A stretch of 64,000 nt of DNA from Reticulitermes speratus (taxonomy: Eukaryota > Arthropoda > Insecta > Blattodea > Rhinotermitidae). Positions 12,341 to 24,162 of the stretch are shown in pieces. Numbering within the stretch: the stretch's first letter is position 1; the number at the start of each line of letters is the position of its first letter. Below the pieces are notes generated by a model. The model ran no database searches. It was not told where the DNA came from and worked only from the letters and a program-made list of their open reading frames with translations. Position numbers and translations under genes: made by a program. The stretch lies in contig JAJKFL010000004.1 in assembly GCA_021186555.1 (NCBI GenBank), forward strand, positions 19,930,406 through 19,994,405, written 5' to 3'.

Positions 12341-12387
12341 TGGTGCATGCAACAATATACAGTTTATCCTCACCATATCTGTCTTTC

Positions 12388-12414
12388 TGCCTGTCTGTCT
12401 GTCTGTCTGTCTGG
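12388..12414. repeat. (GTCT)n microsatellite
   Basis: Six CTGT/GTCT tetranucleotides. Confidence 0.9.
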
Positions 12415-12859
12415 TACGTACACATGTCGTGTATCTGATCCTTTCAAAGTTCTTACGGTGTTTGTTTCATTGTGAACTTACCAATACATATTGTGTAGGA
12501 CAATGTGTATTGTGTGAGGTACATTCGAAGCACACAATATTTAGTAATCTGGCTGTACTTTCTGTTTCAGGTGAGTGGTTATCATAATACAGAACTGACA
12601 CACTAGTGTCATCTAGGATTCATGTTTATTATTTCAATTTATAGTGGCGACATTTGAGACAGTCGTCGTGTAATAATTACGTCTGCATCTTGGTATTTGA
12701 AAGGCCGGAGTTTAGCAATAAAATTATTGTTGAAAACGAATATTATTATAATTAGATTAGTTGTTTCGACTTGGCCAGTTCATGATACTTCATAATCGAA
12801 ATGGGTTTTCGAAGTGCACTCATTTCGGAATTATCTGTTACAGTTTAAAACGAGATATT

Positions 12860-13240
12860 GTACATACAACTTAACATTGTAGCAAGTTCGCGTAACCATT
12901 GTTGCAAAGGAAAGGCAACAATGCATTCTGGATGTATTGTTCAGCTAAATTTCACTGTCAGCAGCATAAAAATATTGAGTGTTGCGAAAAATGCGTCTAT
13001 GGCGAATTTATGTCTGAGGTAACAATAAAAGATACTCAAGTCCCCACGTAAAACGTCCGATGTTTTGTCCGACTTTAACCAAGTTTGGAATTTCTCGACA
13101 AATTTTCGTAAAACTCTCCAGTATTAAATTTCACGGAAATCCGTTGAGTGGAAGCCGTGCTGATATATGCGGACAGACGGATAGATATTACGAGGGTAAT
13201 AGGCGCTTCTCGCGACTATGCGAACGCGCCTAAAACGAAG
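12860..13240 (+). mobile_element. R500 dispersed repeat, copy 2 (internally deleted)
   Basis: Starts with the family's left block (TTCGCGTAACCATTGTTGC, about 12888) and ends with TGCGAACGCGCC near 13225. The central part containing the CTAAGAAGAATT block is missing, leaving the AAATTTCACGGAAATCCGTT and GCGGACAGACGG blocks. Confidence 0.62.
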
Positions 13241-13274
13241 TAAAGTAAACTTACTATTCCCTATACACGCCAAT

Positions 13275-13545
13275 AAGGGAGGCGTGTAGGGGAAGTGAAG
13301 TTATTTGGTTTACCCATTCTTAACCTCGGCACGAGCTGCAGGTGAGTGGTCAACCTCACTTCCTGGCCGTTTCACACCCGGGCGAAGAGCCCCTTATATC
13401 GATTGAATAGGAGGCTGAATGGACTCCAGAGCCGATCTTGACGTTTTGGAGCAGAGAAAAATGTGTTATCCCGTCAGGGGCGAGAGAATGAGAGGAGCTG
13501 TACCTCCACTCCCTCTGTATGACTTTATGGCTTGTGAAGGGACTT
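13275..13545. mobile_element. Two SINE S3 pieces, head against tail in opposite orientation
   Basis: 13275-13478 is S3 on the minus strand (GTGTAGGGGAAGTG, TAACCTCGGCACGAG, AATAGGAGGCTGAATGGACT, TTGGAGCAGAGAAAAATG). From about 13479 the sequence switches to the plus-strand S3 3' end (GAATGAGAGGAGCTGTACCT..GGCTTGTGAAGGGAC). The junction is a secondary insertion or rearrangement. Confidence 0.7.
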
Positions 13546-13977
13546 TACCATAATTTAAAAGACTTCCCAGTTTTTATTGATTGCTCTAGGCAAGCTCTTT
13601 GTGCAGTTAAAGAGCTTTGATGTTATTGATAAAAGTTCAGTGAATATTAATGAGACTTTAATGAATAGAACACTGAGTAGACTGAGATCAATTCAGGCGC
13701 CTCTTCTTTCATGTGAGGCCAGTGGAATTTGTAGCGAATTATATTACGACCGTCAGATGGTATGCCTACACATTTTCCCAATAATCGATTAGTTATTGAA
13801 TGCTTTTAAGGTGGAACACTAAATAAAATATTTCACGTGAATAATTCACTTATAATTCTAACACGCTTTGACGTGGTCAGTAATTTAACGGTGCTATATT
13901 AAAATGAAGGCGCTGGTTAGAGTCCAATGGTAAATAAGACAGTGCCCGGCGAATGCTGCAGTGATTACATATTTTCT

Positions 13978-14152
13978 TCGTGATTTCCGAGTATTTCGGT
14001 TTTCCCCTGTCACTTTAATTTCACCGGTGCTCCATTACACGGAAAAACGAAAACAACTTTTCATCTTCGTCACAGGGTTGCACAATAAGCCTCAAGGCTG
14101 CGGTGCTTCCGTAGAATCTGCTGCGCGGCCCTTCACCACAAAAAAAAAGCCG
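13978..14152 (+). mobile_element. SINE S1, 5'-truncated copy
   Basis: Begins in the body (CGAGTATTTCGGTTTTCCCC) and continues through GGGTTGCACAATAAGCC, GCTGCGGTGC, CTGCTGCGCGGCCCTTC and an A-rich tail. The tRNA-like head is absent. Confidence 0.82.
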
Positions 14153-15124
14153 TTATTTTCTTCTAAAAGGAAATGTGGCTGTACCTATATTTAACAAAGA
14201 AGGAGGATATCGTTTTGTTTTGTAAATTGTATAGCTTCTAATCCATGCACAGGTGAAAAGGCTAATATTGCAGTATTATGTATTTGATATGTGTGTCTGA
14301 ATCTGCGAACAGGAGCAGAACATAGCAGAACTAAACCACAACAGAAGGTATATTTGAGTTAGTATTGCAGTGTTTACCTTTTCCGATAGGAACATAGTAG
14401 CTTACCTCCAGATGACGGCACTCAAAGTGCAAATTTGTATTCTGTCGAATTTAAAATCTCCCTCGCAGAACTTGCAATTTCATAATGCGGATATTTGTTC
14501 AAATTTCGATATAAAAATATCCCTTGAGGGCTGTAACGTGTGAATATATCACAGCGAAGTGAGTACAGTGTGATCATGTGCGATGATGACAAGTGCAACA
14601 CTCTCAGTTGATATTTCAGCACTCGTTTGGCCTGTTTGTATTCACCATAGGTTTAAATGTTTCGTCAATATGTAAACCATAATCTGAAAGGTAGAACAAA
14701 TCGCCAGGAGTGTTCTCTATTCAGGGCTTGTGTAGGTGTAAAAGTTGTGGGTGGGGTTGATGGGGAGGGGGACTTCTTGCAAGTGGGAAACGTGAAAAAC
14801 GTTATGACGTTTTGCGCTTTGTCCATGAGAAGAATGGACCATGTAACATAGCAACGGGGTATAGACGACCTGTGCTGTAATTAATCTCTGCGTACCGAAA
14901 CTGAATGCCCGTTTTGTATTACTGAGAGAGACAGAGGAAGCTGTCAAAAGTTTTGTACTGTATGCATAAGTCACGCACCCCTGTTGTGCGTGTGACGGGT
15001 ACAAAACCGCAAAGCTATGGGTAGGTGGCATCTGCTGCTCTTACGGGGTTCAAACTTCCGATTAACATTTGTTTCTGTAATCCCTTGTTATATCTTCTTG
15101 AACAGAGTAATGCACGAGAAGAGT
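14153..15124. other. No gene seen
   Basis: Frames to 104 aa (14717-15031, minus) without recognised motifs. Confidence 0.55.
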
Positions 15125-15315
15125 ATGTGCATAGCAAGCAGGTTAGAGCAGCGGTAACACTCTAGACTTATATTAGAGAGGTAGCACTACCCAGTTAGAC
15201 TACAGAACACGAAACCCGCAATGCCGATTGGATTGGAGGGGGAGGGTGTCTCTACTTTCTTAGACTCATTAGGAAAATTCCGGTATGGTATCTCGATTAG
15301 GCAGTGTCAGGTAAC
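15125..15315 (+). mobile_element. SINE S4
   Basis: Head GCAGGTTAGAGCAGCGGTAA (box A region), a diverged middle, then CTTAGACTCATTAGGAAAAT and TATCTCGATTAGGCA, matching the S4 tail at 60300-60345. Confidence 0.55.
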
Positions 15316-15343
15316 TAGGTTTAAGTTTTGGGATCCTTATCGG

Positions 15344-16165
15344 TATTCATTCATTAATTCATTCATTCATTGCGTAGTCTGTCTTGCGAAAAGGTCTATC
15401 GCCTCTTCTGAAGCGAGTTCTTCAGAGAGTGCCATCTAGTGCTTCCTCTTTGGAATTCCAGCGTCTTATATTTTCCTTAAGGTCGTCCAGTAGTTGCTTA
15501 CGTCTTCTTCCTCTTCTTCTCGTTCCTTCCATATTGCCTTCCATACTTTCTTAAATAACGTGTTTTAGAAAGCAGTTCCTACGTAACATGTGACCATAGA
15601 GTTAGCCTTGCTTTCTTTTATTTTATGCAGGAGGTGCCTTCTTTCCTTGACTATACACGTATGTAATACTTGTTTATTTTAGCACACAATCGGTTTAACT
15701 GATCTCCATCCTTCTCCAGCTCCACATTAAAACTAAAAAGGCATTCCTGATCTGTATTCTGAAGTGTCCAAGTTTAAGCACCATACAAAGTGATGCTCCA
15801 AATGTACAATTGCCTGAGTTATGTCCTTAAATGTAAGTCCAGTTTGCTGGTGAAAAGAATCTTCTTCTTGTTGAATGCCGCTTTTGCCATGGCAACACTT
15901 AGGTTTGATTTCATTGTACATGTTGTATCACCTGTTATCAAGCTACTCAAATAGTTGAAATATTCCACATTCTCCAGTTGTTTTTGATCTGTCAATATCT
16001 ATTGGGGATTCTCATTACCTTAGTCTTTTTCCAAATTCATTTCCATTCCATAGTGTTCCAACTTACGTTAGTCTATCAGTCATGCCCTGTAATAACGGTT
16101 CTTCCTTAGCAAATAGCACAAGGTCATGTGCATATTTCACAGCCTTATCAACATCATAATACGCA
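15344..16165 (-). pseudogene. LINE 3' fragment extending into the reverse-transcriptase catalytic box
   Basis: This is the longest fragment of the LINE family here. It starts (plus coordinates) at an ATTC-repeat tail (15344-15369), then the AGACAGACTAC terminus. It reads on the minus strand back through the RRRRK-like segment, the WCWRRMEKIS-like segment near 15700, the FNKK region near 15860, and the catalytic box. At 16123-16134 the minus strand encodes Tyr-Ala-His-Asp where the RT family has Tyr-x-Asp-Asp, so one metal-binding aspartate is lost. Frame breaks are numerous. Dead copy. Confidence 0.8.
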
Positions 16166-16785
16166 ATTTACTTTAGATACAAATTTTTAGGAGGAAACTG
16201 AGTAAGACCCACTTTATATTAGTTAAAATTTGTGAAAGTAACGATTAGAGTTTACGATCGAACGCCAGGTTAGTTTTATATATTGTTGCATATCTTGTAC
16301 ATTGTGGTTAACCGTTAGGAATAAACTGATAATTATGTAACAAATATTGAATTATAGAATCTTTTGGGCTAAGCCCTCCGGGCTGCGATCACTACGAGAT
16401 CCCCAGTCCATCCTCAAGTGAAAGAAATTGTATATCCCTGACTTATAAAATGACAGGCAAATTATAAATATTTGTAGGCATCCTCACGTTATTAATATTG
16501 CATGCGTTATTTTAAACCTTTTGACTGTAGACTTCGTGTTATGTTCACTGAGTGCGAAGGTGAAGTGAGAATTTTTTTTGAACTTGCGAGATTGAATCGT
16601 ATATTAATTATTTAACAGTTGTCAATTGGACTCTCAGCTGCAAAAGTTGTATGGCCAAATGCGAAGACACAACAATTATTTAGTTCTGTTTTTTTAGGGA
16701 GGAAGTTCTTAGACATGAGAAACCGTCAAACGAATTAAATGAGAACAGTATTGTGTAGAATGCATTAAAGGTTTATTTTGTGAAG

Positions 16786-17047
16786 GGCCCCGCAGCAGAT
16801 GCTACGGACGCACCGCAGCCTTGAGGCTTATTGTGCAACCCTTGTGATGATTATTAGTTTTTTTCGTTTTCTCTTGTAATGGAACACCGGTGCAATGAAA
16901 TTGACAAGGGAAAACCGAAGTACTCGGAGAAAAACCTGTCCCAGTGCCACTTTGTCCACCACAAATCCCACATGGACTTACCTGGGATCGTACCCGGGTC
17001 TCTGCGGTGAGAGGCCGGAGACTAACCGCCTGAGCCATGGCACGGCC
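16786..17047 (-). mobile_element. SINE S1, full-length copy
   Basis: Plus strand runs GAAGGGCCCCGCAGCAGATG (3' end) to GAGCCATGGCACGGCC (head). On the minus strand box A reads TGGCTCAGGCGG and box B GGTACGATCCC. The 78-aa frame 16802-17038 is SINE sequence. Confidence 0.9.
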
Positions 17048-17874
17048 TAGAAGGTTATTTAGTTTGCTAGTTATTTAACGATGCTCTGTCCGAAGCAGAC
17101 GTAATGCAAACTCGTGTTTGGTGGATATTGTTCATTTGTACGGAACCTGCAAGGGTAGCAGTATTAATATGCTGCTTAATGTCATTGCAACTGCAGATAT
17201 TATGTAGTAGGTCCTTAAGGATATGATTATGTGCGGTGAATTTGTAAGGTTGGATGCAGCATACAATATTTAAAGACTCTGTATCAACCGCAGAGTCTGT
17301 AGGGATTCGAATGTGATACGTGTGTGATCAGGACTGTGCAAAAACTAATAATACAGATGTTTCAGGCTATTTAACGACACTATTGCAGCTGCAGAGATCA
17401 CTATCAGTTGTGTAATACGAAGTTGAGGCTAACTGAAAATTTGATAAAGTTCATCCTTTTTCTTTCTCGCTTAAAAAAGACAGTGTTTTTCTTATCAGCC
17501 ACAATTTTCATCCTTGTTTCATATATAATGTTGATTCTTCTATAAATTTGCGTTTCTAAATTCTAACATAACTTTTGTGATGCTACCAACACCGATAAAC
17601 AACCTTCATTCATGTTTCGAACTGCTATACACGTGGTTACAAGGTGATCAACAACTCCAGTTGCAATTCACTCTTATTATACTGCGCTGTACAGAAGTGT
17701 CAAATTTATTGTAAGATTTGACAACATACTGACATCCTATGTAGCGGTATGCCATTTTATACCTATCTAATCGCCGTTTTTCAATGCATTTTATAGAATG
17801 AAATAACGAAATAAAATATTTTCACTTTACAAAACATTCTTACACCAAGTTTCTTTCCATGACATAAACTTATA

Positions 17875-18215
17875 CAGGCAGTTTCCGGGTTACGTAACAT
17901 GAGACTTACGTAAATTCGGACTTACGTAAGAATTCTTATTAGGGTCTACTTATTAACATTATTAATTAATATTGTATATAATATTAATACTATTTAAAAA
18001 AAATTCTGTAATTAATAAATGTATTTACTTTGTGCGTTTCGTATGAAAAAAACTGATAAATATAACATTTTAAACACGTACACTTACATTGTAAAAACGT
18101 AACCGATGAGGTGTGATAAATAAGTGGGGGTGGGGCCAATTCCGACTTACGTAAATTTCGTGTTACGTAAAAGTTTCAGGAACGGAACCCTCCACGTAAG
18201 GTCGGCAACTATCTG
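17875..18215. mobile_element. TA-flanked short DNA transposon (pogo/Tigger-like MITE)
   Basis: Left end CAGGCAGTTTCCGGGTTACG, right end complemented CAGATAGTTGCCGACCTTAC. TA precedes the left end; the right flank TG looks like a mutated TA. Both ends carry repeated ACTTACGTAA-type motifs reading inward. Internal sequence is AT-rich and non-coding. The superfamily is inferred from the ends and the TA duplication. Confidence 0.7.
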
Positions 18216-18639
18216 TGCTTATTTCAGATACATTTTGATCAATACTGAATTGTTACGGATGCACTGATAGGGCTGCTTCTCTTTCATGGCACGTATTAGG
18301 CGTGTTTACTACCCGAATTGTCATTTGTACGTTAATTTAATAGTAGTTCACACCCCCTGACTACAAAAATCATAATACAGATTATCAGGACTGCTTGATG
18401 CGGTGTGTCAATGGAGTAGCCACGTTAAACCCATTTACGGTAGTGAAAACCAAATAGATTTTCCCGTTGTTCTACAGTCAAATATTTCAGGAATGCCAGA
18501 AACACTCCTGAGATGAACTACAATGCAGTTCACTTTTCGCTCTCTCTCTCTCTTAGCTTTCCTTCTTATTTTACGACGCTGTCATTTGTTTAGGCTGCAT
18601 AGTGTCAATGGTGGACTATGGATTGCAAAGAGTTTTTAA

Positions 18640-18805
18640 GTAAAGGCTTGTGGCCTAATCGAGGCACTCTCCGGGACTTGCCTGGAAGTACTGAGGCACA
18701 CCTGGGGAAACAAAAGTCACGAGAGCCGGTGTCCCCGTCGAGATTCTAAACGGGAACCTCCCAAGTACGAGGCTGGATTATTATCGCTGGAGCAACCTGC
18801 TTATT
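18640..18805 (-). mobile_element. SINE S4
   Basis: Minus strand: GCAGGTTGCTCCAGCGATAA, GGAGGTTCCCGTTTAGAATC, TTTGTTTCCCCAGGTGTGCC, CTTCCAGGCAAGTCCCGGAG, GCCTCGATTAGGCCAC. Confidence 0.65.
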
Positions 18806-19818
18806 GGTGACCCTTCTAATTGTAGTGCTTGTGATTTATGCACTACCAGGTTTAACCTTATAAAACTGCCTTTACGTGTGTTCAGTGCATTTCGGAGTAC
18901 GTACTAGGTTTCCCACAGTATACAGCGTTAGCAGTTGGACTTTGTAACTGAAACATAGTCTGTTCTCTGTGACGTAGGACGGGAATTATAAATATTATAT
19001 ATATATACATATATAATATATATATATGTAAGAATGTACGTCGATTTCAAGCTTCAGAGAGTTACTCGTACTCCTTTTTCCGCTGAAGTGGACTACAAAT
19101 TCCGAAAGTAGGTGGCATTGCTGTTTCGGTTTGCAAACCAAGTGATCATTGTGCCGTGTTTCCCCTTCATTGTTGATGGTGAATTACGAGATGAAATCAA
19201 CATTCCGTGAATACAGAAGCAATGCTTCCTGCACAAAAGCATCCTACAGCAGTAAATTGCACTTTTGAACGTTTTGAAATGTTCACAGCGGAAATGGAAG
19301 CTTAGTCCTGTGATCAAGTGTCTCATGTGTGCGCTCCGCTAGTGGCTTGACAATTTCGCTCGGAACAATGTATTTCATTTCAGTGTCAACCAGTCGGGAG
19401 CAGCTATTGCTGTGCCCTTTTATTGTGTTCTTTTATTTAATATTCTAAAAATAACGTCACTTAATTGTCATAACTTGTTTACTGAATTGTATGATTTATG
19501 ACTCCACTATTCCTACCGACGTTTCAACTTTCACGAAGAGACTGACGTTATTATAAATTAATAATTAATGACTTTGTGATATTGTTCTGTGAATAATATT
19601 CACTTATATGCCTACAGAGTCTGTTTTACATGCTATTAGTTTGTTGTAAGCACAAACTGTAATTCCAGCAAAAGTGTCTGCAAAATTTAGAACATATGAA
19701 AATATTTTATGCAAAATTTATATGTATACTTACCTCCTTGTACAAAAAGTTTCACCTGCCTAACCATTATATTCATTAACTGTGTGCTAAGAAACTGAAT
19801 GCTAAACATAATTTTCGC
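18806..19818. other. No gene seen
   Basis: Contains a TA tract (18983-19029) and a weak foldback-like GACGTTTCAACTTTCACGAA at 19518. Longest frame 77 aa. Confidence 0.55.
18983..19029. repeat. (TA)n tract
   Basis: Interrupted TA repeats, self-complementary. Confidence 0.9.
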
Positions 19819-19926
19819 GCATATCTACGTTGTTCTTTTAGCATCGCATATCTACGTTGTTCTTTTAGCATCGCATATCTACGTTGTTGTTTTAGCATCG
19901 CATATCTACGTTGTTGTTTTAGCATC
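19819..19926. repeat. 27-bp tandem repeat, 4 copies
   Basis: GCATATCTACGTTGTTCTTT then TAGCATC at 19819, 19846, 19873 and 19900; the last two have TTGTTGTTTT. Confidence 0.95.
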
Positions 19927-20194
19927 CACCAGACAATAACAAAAGAAATCTTTCTCCAAAAGGGTATTCATTATTTTGTGATTATGCCTAAAGTGGCGTT
20001 AATATGGCCGTCACCTCAGTAGTTATCAATACCGTCATGTTGATTCCTGGTCATATCTATTAAAAGAAAGAAGCTGGAATAACTTCTAGCTAGCTCCAAG
20101 ATGTGCTCCCCATTTTTCGCGAAAATCATGAATTTTTTCAAATTTTACTTGGAAGTATCGAAGGTGTTTCTTTACTATCCTGTGTGATGACTCA

Positions 20195-20745
20195 ACGTGA
20201 GTTTACCAGACAGGCAATGCACGTATAACGTAACATCGAGACGCGTTTGGCATTGTTGCTGAGGAAAAGCAATAAGTATTAAATATTATGATTGTTTGTC
20301 TGTACCTTGCCATAGTTGTCCGGCATGGAAAGCGCATGCGCCATGTTATAGCCTATTGACATCTGTGGCCTTTCCGGCTCTACCATATTTTTTCACATTA
20401 TTAATAAACGGCAAACGTTTCGGAAAAAGTTTATTGAACATAAGATGTGCTTTGATTTTCTCTACAAATTGTGTCTGAAATATTTCTGATTCTAAGAAGA
20501 ATTCAGCGCGAAATTATTAAACTATACGTGCGTCTTCATGTAATATTCCCGCTATTCTTGTCAGAATTTAAGGAATCTCGGATTTTTCGACAGATTTTCG
20601 AAAAATAAACAAATATCAAATTTCATGAAAATCCGTCGAAGGAGAGCCGAGTTGTTCCATGCCGAAGGAGATAACGAACCTAATAGTCGCTTTTTTTTTG
20701 GCAACTTTGCGATAGCGTGTAAAATGGGCGGCATCCCCTTCCTTC
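20195..20745 (+). mobile_element. R500 dispersed repeat, copy 3
   Basis: Aligns with 38535-39070 over its whole length: CGTATAACGTAACA start, GCGCATGCGCC, CTGATTCTAAGAAGAATT, ATGAAAATCCGTC, and TAGTCGCTTTT..GCGATAGCGTG end. The minus-strand frame at 20561-20767 is antisense to the repeat, not a gene. Confidence 0.75.
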
Positions 20746-20975
20746 TACACCCATTGTAATTTAACATTCATGAACATCCTGAAACTCGACGCTACATGAC
20801 CTTTACAGTTCCGAAAGCGTGTTAATTTACAAGAAATATCCGTCTTTTGTGGAACCCGAAGGCTAATTACCATATTCACAAGAGCCCACCACTGGTCCTT
20901 TTCATGAAGCAGATGAATCCTTTTCATATTGTTATTTCCTTGTTTTAATACTCCTTCTTAACTTTTTCCCTTCAT

Positions 20976-21170
20976 CTAAGCTAAGGTCTGTGAAGGTTTA
21001 CCGCCTAAAATGCTGACTGCTTCGGGCATCAAACCAAGGAATCTATTGCTGAGCAAACCTGCTTCGTCGGAGATTGCAAGATACAGACTTATGATGTGGA
21101 AGAGAGGGAACTGGATCAGCTTCAGCAGGCTCTTGTCGTCGTCTCCTTGCGAGAATTCCAGTAGGCCTAC
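20976..21170 (-). other. Open protein-like stretch, possible exon or repeat-derived frame
   Basis: The minus strand is open for 64 codons from after a TAA at 21171-21173 to a TAG at 20976-20978. The translation looks natural: an acidic-basic start (GDDDKSLLKLIQ), a hydrophobic middle (FPLFHIISLYLAI), then SDEAGLLSNRFLGLMPEAV. It has no initiating Met at the front and no convincing acceptor (the sequence before it reads AAGCATAAG on this strand). The plus strand is also open here (21010-21219), which weakens the case. It could be a terminal coding exon, a piece of a mobile element, or chance. No family was recognised. Confidence 0.18.
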
Positions 21171-22425
21171 TTATGCTTTCCTTGTTATAGATAAGGCATT
21201 CATTTTTCATAAATCGTAATATTCAGCCTGTAAATTTCATCGACGTTTGCAGTAAGAAGTATTCTGTTGGTATGTCTGTGTCGTCATATTTACGGAATGT
21301 ATCTTGGTTTGCTTTCACTGTGGCAGTCCCCATCATAGCATATGCTGCTGCTTATGACAGCTCTATCTTCACACATCCGGACTCAAGATACATCCGGATG
21401 TCAGTGTCAGAATGTATAGCATCAGACCCACATCTTCCAGGGAAAGAAGAAAAATATATGTTTGGTTGTAAACCATCCAAGCGTGTATGTGTGTATGTGT
21501 ATATGTGTGTGCTCCTAGCTGCTTGTAACCCCGCGTTATTTCCACTATTTGATAAGGCCAATATGCAGTACGTCTTATTCCGCTCCCCCCTAGACTCCTT
21601 CTCTAAAATTGAACGAGATTTCCAGTTTCTCAACTTCTACCTCTTGAAATTGCCTGTAAGGAGAAGGAGGAGTCTCATCTTAACAGATGTGTGTTCCAGT
21701 ATCCGCAAGTCCTTATAACCGATCTGTTTGTCAATGGACCGTCGTCGTTTTGTTTTACCTACTTGTCACTTTATTGAAAAGTGTCTGCAAAGGCTGAATT
21801 TTTAATCGTGGTCATTAAATGACAAGTGTGAAAATAAAATAAGTCTCGCATTTGTTGGCGTTTTACTTTTCACCAGCATATTTAATATCCACTTTAATAT
21901 TATCTTCCCATTTAGGCCTATGTCTCCTGATTAGTCTATCAGCTTTTTTATTTCCCACAAAAATTCCGTCAAGACTAACTACCTAACCGGCCTGTTACTT
22001 CAACGACTTCAGTTCAGTTCAATTTGTTAGGTTTAAGTCTTTACGGTGCATGTCCAATAATAAAATCAGCGCAGCTACACAAAGATACAGATACGGCACA
22101 ATCACACAAAAAAACTCAAGAAAGAAATAAGATAGTGGAGCGCTGACTCATCAGGTTACATACCAATTTATGTGCGTGGCTACGCAACAAACAAGAACAA
22201 CGCACATACACCAACAGGCACAAACATGCGAACAACTCAGTTCTTCAATTCTTGTTCATTTGCTTGCAGCGTAACAGCGCAGGGCCAATTATAAACTAAC
22301 ACGAATACACAGATGTATACAAATAGAAGACAGTTACAAAAACAATCAAAAGAAATTCAATAATAATAAAATAATAATAATTCAATTCACGTTTTATTAT
22401 AAGGTAATATGCATATTGCGTAGAG
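21171..22425. other. No gene assigned; 148-aa open frame
   Basis: 21272-21718 (plus, 148 aa) starts MSVSSYLRNVSWFAFTVAVP, with a hydrophobic stretch near residues 10-28, but it then runs through a GT/TATG repeat (21482-21512) and has no known motif. 22050-22400 is A/C-rich on the plus strand and resembles non-coding repeat. Confidence 0.5.
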
Positions 22426-22676
22426 TACAGTGGCTGCGCGGTGTAAGGCCTGGGTCTGCCGCCGCTCGCTTACTAGGATCGTGGGTTCGAATCCCGCCGG
22501 GGGCATGGATGTCTGTCTCTTGTGAGTGTTGTGTGTTGTCAGGTAGAGGTCTCTGCGACGGGCTGATCACTCGTCCAGAGGAGTTCTACCGACTGTGGTG
22601 TGTTTGAGTGTGATCGCGAAGCCTCGATAATGATGAGGCCCTGGCCCACTAGGGGCTGTTATGCCACTGTAAAAAA
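22426..22676 (+). mobile_element. SINE S2 (tRNA-Leu-like head)
   Basis: Head GGCTGCGCGGTGTAAGGCCT (box A region) and GTGGGTTCGAATCCC (box B) resemble tRNA-Leu. Body: ATGGATGTCTGTCTCTTGTG, GGTAGAGGTCTCTGCGACGG, CGTCCAGAGGAGT. The tail GAGGCCCTGGCCCACTAGGG..GCTGTTATGCCACTG ends in A's. TGCATATTG before and TGCATACTG after (22411 and 22678) may be a worn duplication. Confidence 0.88.
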
Positions 22677-23239
22677 TGTGCATACTGAAGAGTCAAGTAC
22701 AGAAACAACACAGTATATTAATAATTCATTTCAATTCAATTCGTGTTTATTAACTTACTAAGTCAACAGCCAAATGGCCCCTAACAGAAACAGCATAACA
22801 TAAAAACACTAATAAATGACAATGCAAGACACAATTACACAAAATAAGACACAAAACAAAAAATAAGCAACACAAATTACAGAAATATATATATCAAATG
22901 CTGTCTCCACAGCTCCATAACCATAAACGTAGTAGATTAGATGATGGTGATGATAATGATGATGATAAAGATCTATAAATTATGTCAAATGTACTTTTCA
23001 TATAATGTAGTTGAGATGCTTTTCAGCCGTAGATTTGTGTTATCGCAAAGAACGAATTTTAAAATCGACTTATGGGTGATTTAATTTGGAGTGCGTGTTT
23101 CCAGTCTCTTGAAGTCAATCAGACGATTACTTCGTACATCTTCGCGGGTGTGTGTTGTTTCCATAATTATTTCATCCTGTTGAGTTTGTTAATGTTGTAC
23201 CAAGTTGTGTATTAGCAATTACATTATTATTATCACTTA

Positions 23240-23340
23240 TATCAAGGGCGGCGCGGCCTAAGGCGTGTATTCTTGTCTGCCGCACAAATACGAATATCAT
23301 GGTTTCGAATCCCACTCGGTACATCGATATATGTACGAAT
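23240..23340 (+). mobile_element. tRNA-Leu-like SINE head, diverged
   Basis: GGCGCGGCCTAAGGCGTG and GGTTTCGAATCCCACTCGG resemble the S2 head, but the downstream body is not clearly S2. Could be an older S2 subfamily or an independent tRNA-derived repeat. Confidence 0.5.
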
Positions 23341-23543
23341 CATGTGTTCATTTCCACTGTGTTTTGTCTTGTGTTCTTAGAGGCCATACGACAGGCCCAT
23401 TTCTCGTCAAACGAATCCTGCACAGTGTTTAAAAACAAGATTCAGAAACCCAGAAAACGGAAGGTTTTTGCCGAATTGGTCCATCGCGTCGTTAAGGTAA
23501 CACCATCATCATTATTATACCCTCTATAGCAGCAAGCTATATA

Positions 23544-23812
23544 CCGTATTACTTAGAATTTAAGATGCACCTTTTTCACATTTTTCCGAACTGAAAATTA
23601 AGGTGCGTCTTAACTTCGAGATATTATTTTTCACTCTCCGAAAGTCTCGAAAACTTCATTTTCGTCGAAGAACAAGTGGTCACGCTAATAGAGCAGTAAG
23701 TTTTACGGATAGTGAAATATATTTGCTTGCAAAATCTTTTTTCCTAAATATCACCTTTTAAAATTTGGGTGCGTCTTAAATTATAGGGCGTCTTAAATTC
23801 GAAGTAATACGA
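23544..23812. mobile_element. TA-flanked MITE with ~28-bp terminal inverted repeats
   Basis: Left end CCGTATTACTTAGAATTTAA; right end complemented TCGTATTACTTCGAATTTAA, 18 of 20 matching, then AGACG/AGATG followed by GCACC-type blocks. TA lies immediately outside both ends. 269 bp, non-coding. Confidence 0.82.
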
Positions 23813-24162
23813 TATATACGTACTATAGTCCTAGAATTACTACGTTCCTGGTCTTTGTCTATCGTCGAGTATACCTAACACAGCACAACGTTTCCTAACT
23901 TGACTTTACCTGAGGAGGGTGGCGAACACATTTTTTAAGTCTAGGTCATCACTAGTATAATCTTATGAACCACATATTACGGGTACAGAAATCCCTGGCG
24001 CCAGGTCGCCATGGCGCGTGAATGTTTTTACTGTGGCGTGTAATATTTGTGAGTCCTCGGTATGCAGCTTGCTTCATGTCAGCCGTCTAGCGCCTAGAAT
24101 TTTGAGGTGGATTATAGGTTTCTGGAGAAATTTGTGCACTCCTGCCTTATACGTTATGACCG

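Noticed and set aside
12555..12580. TTTCAG|GTGAGT as an exon boundary
   Set aside because: Acceptor and donor are directly adjacent with zero exon length between them.
21272..21718. 148-aa plus-strand frame as a secreted protein
   Set aside because: It runs through a GT/TATG simple repeat, the start lacks insect Kozak support, and no motif is seen.
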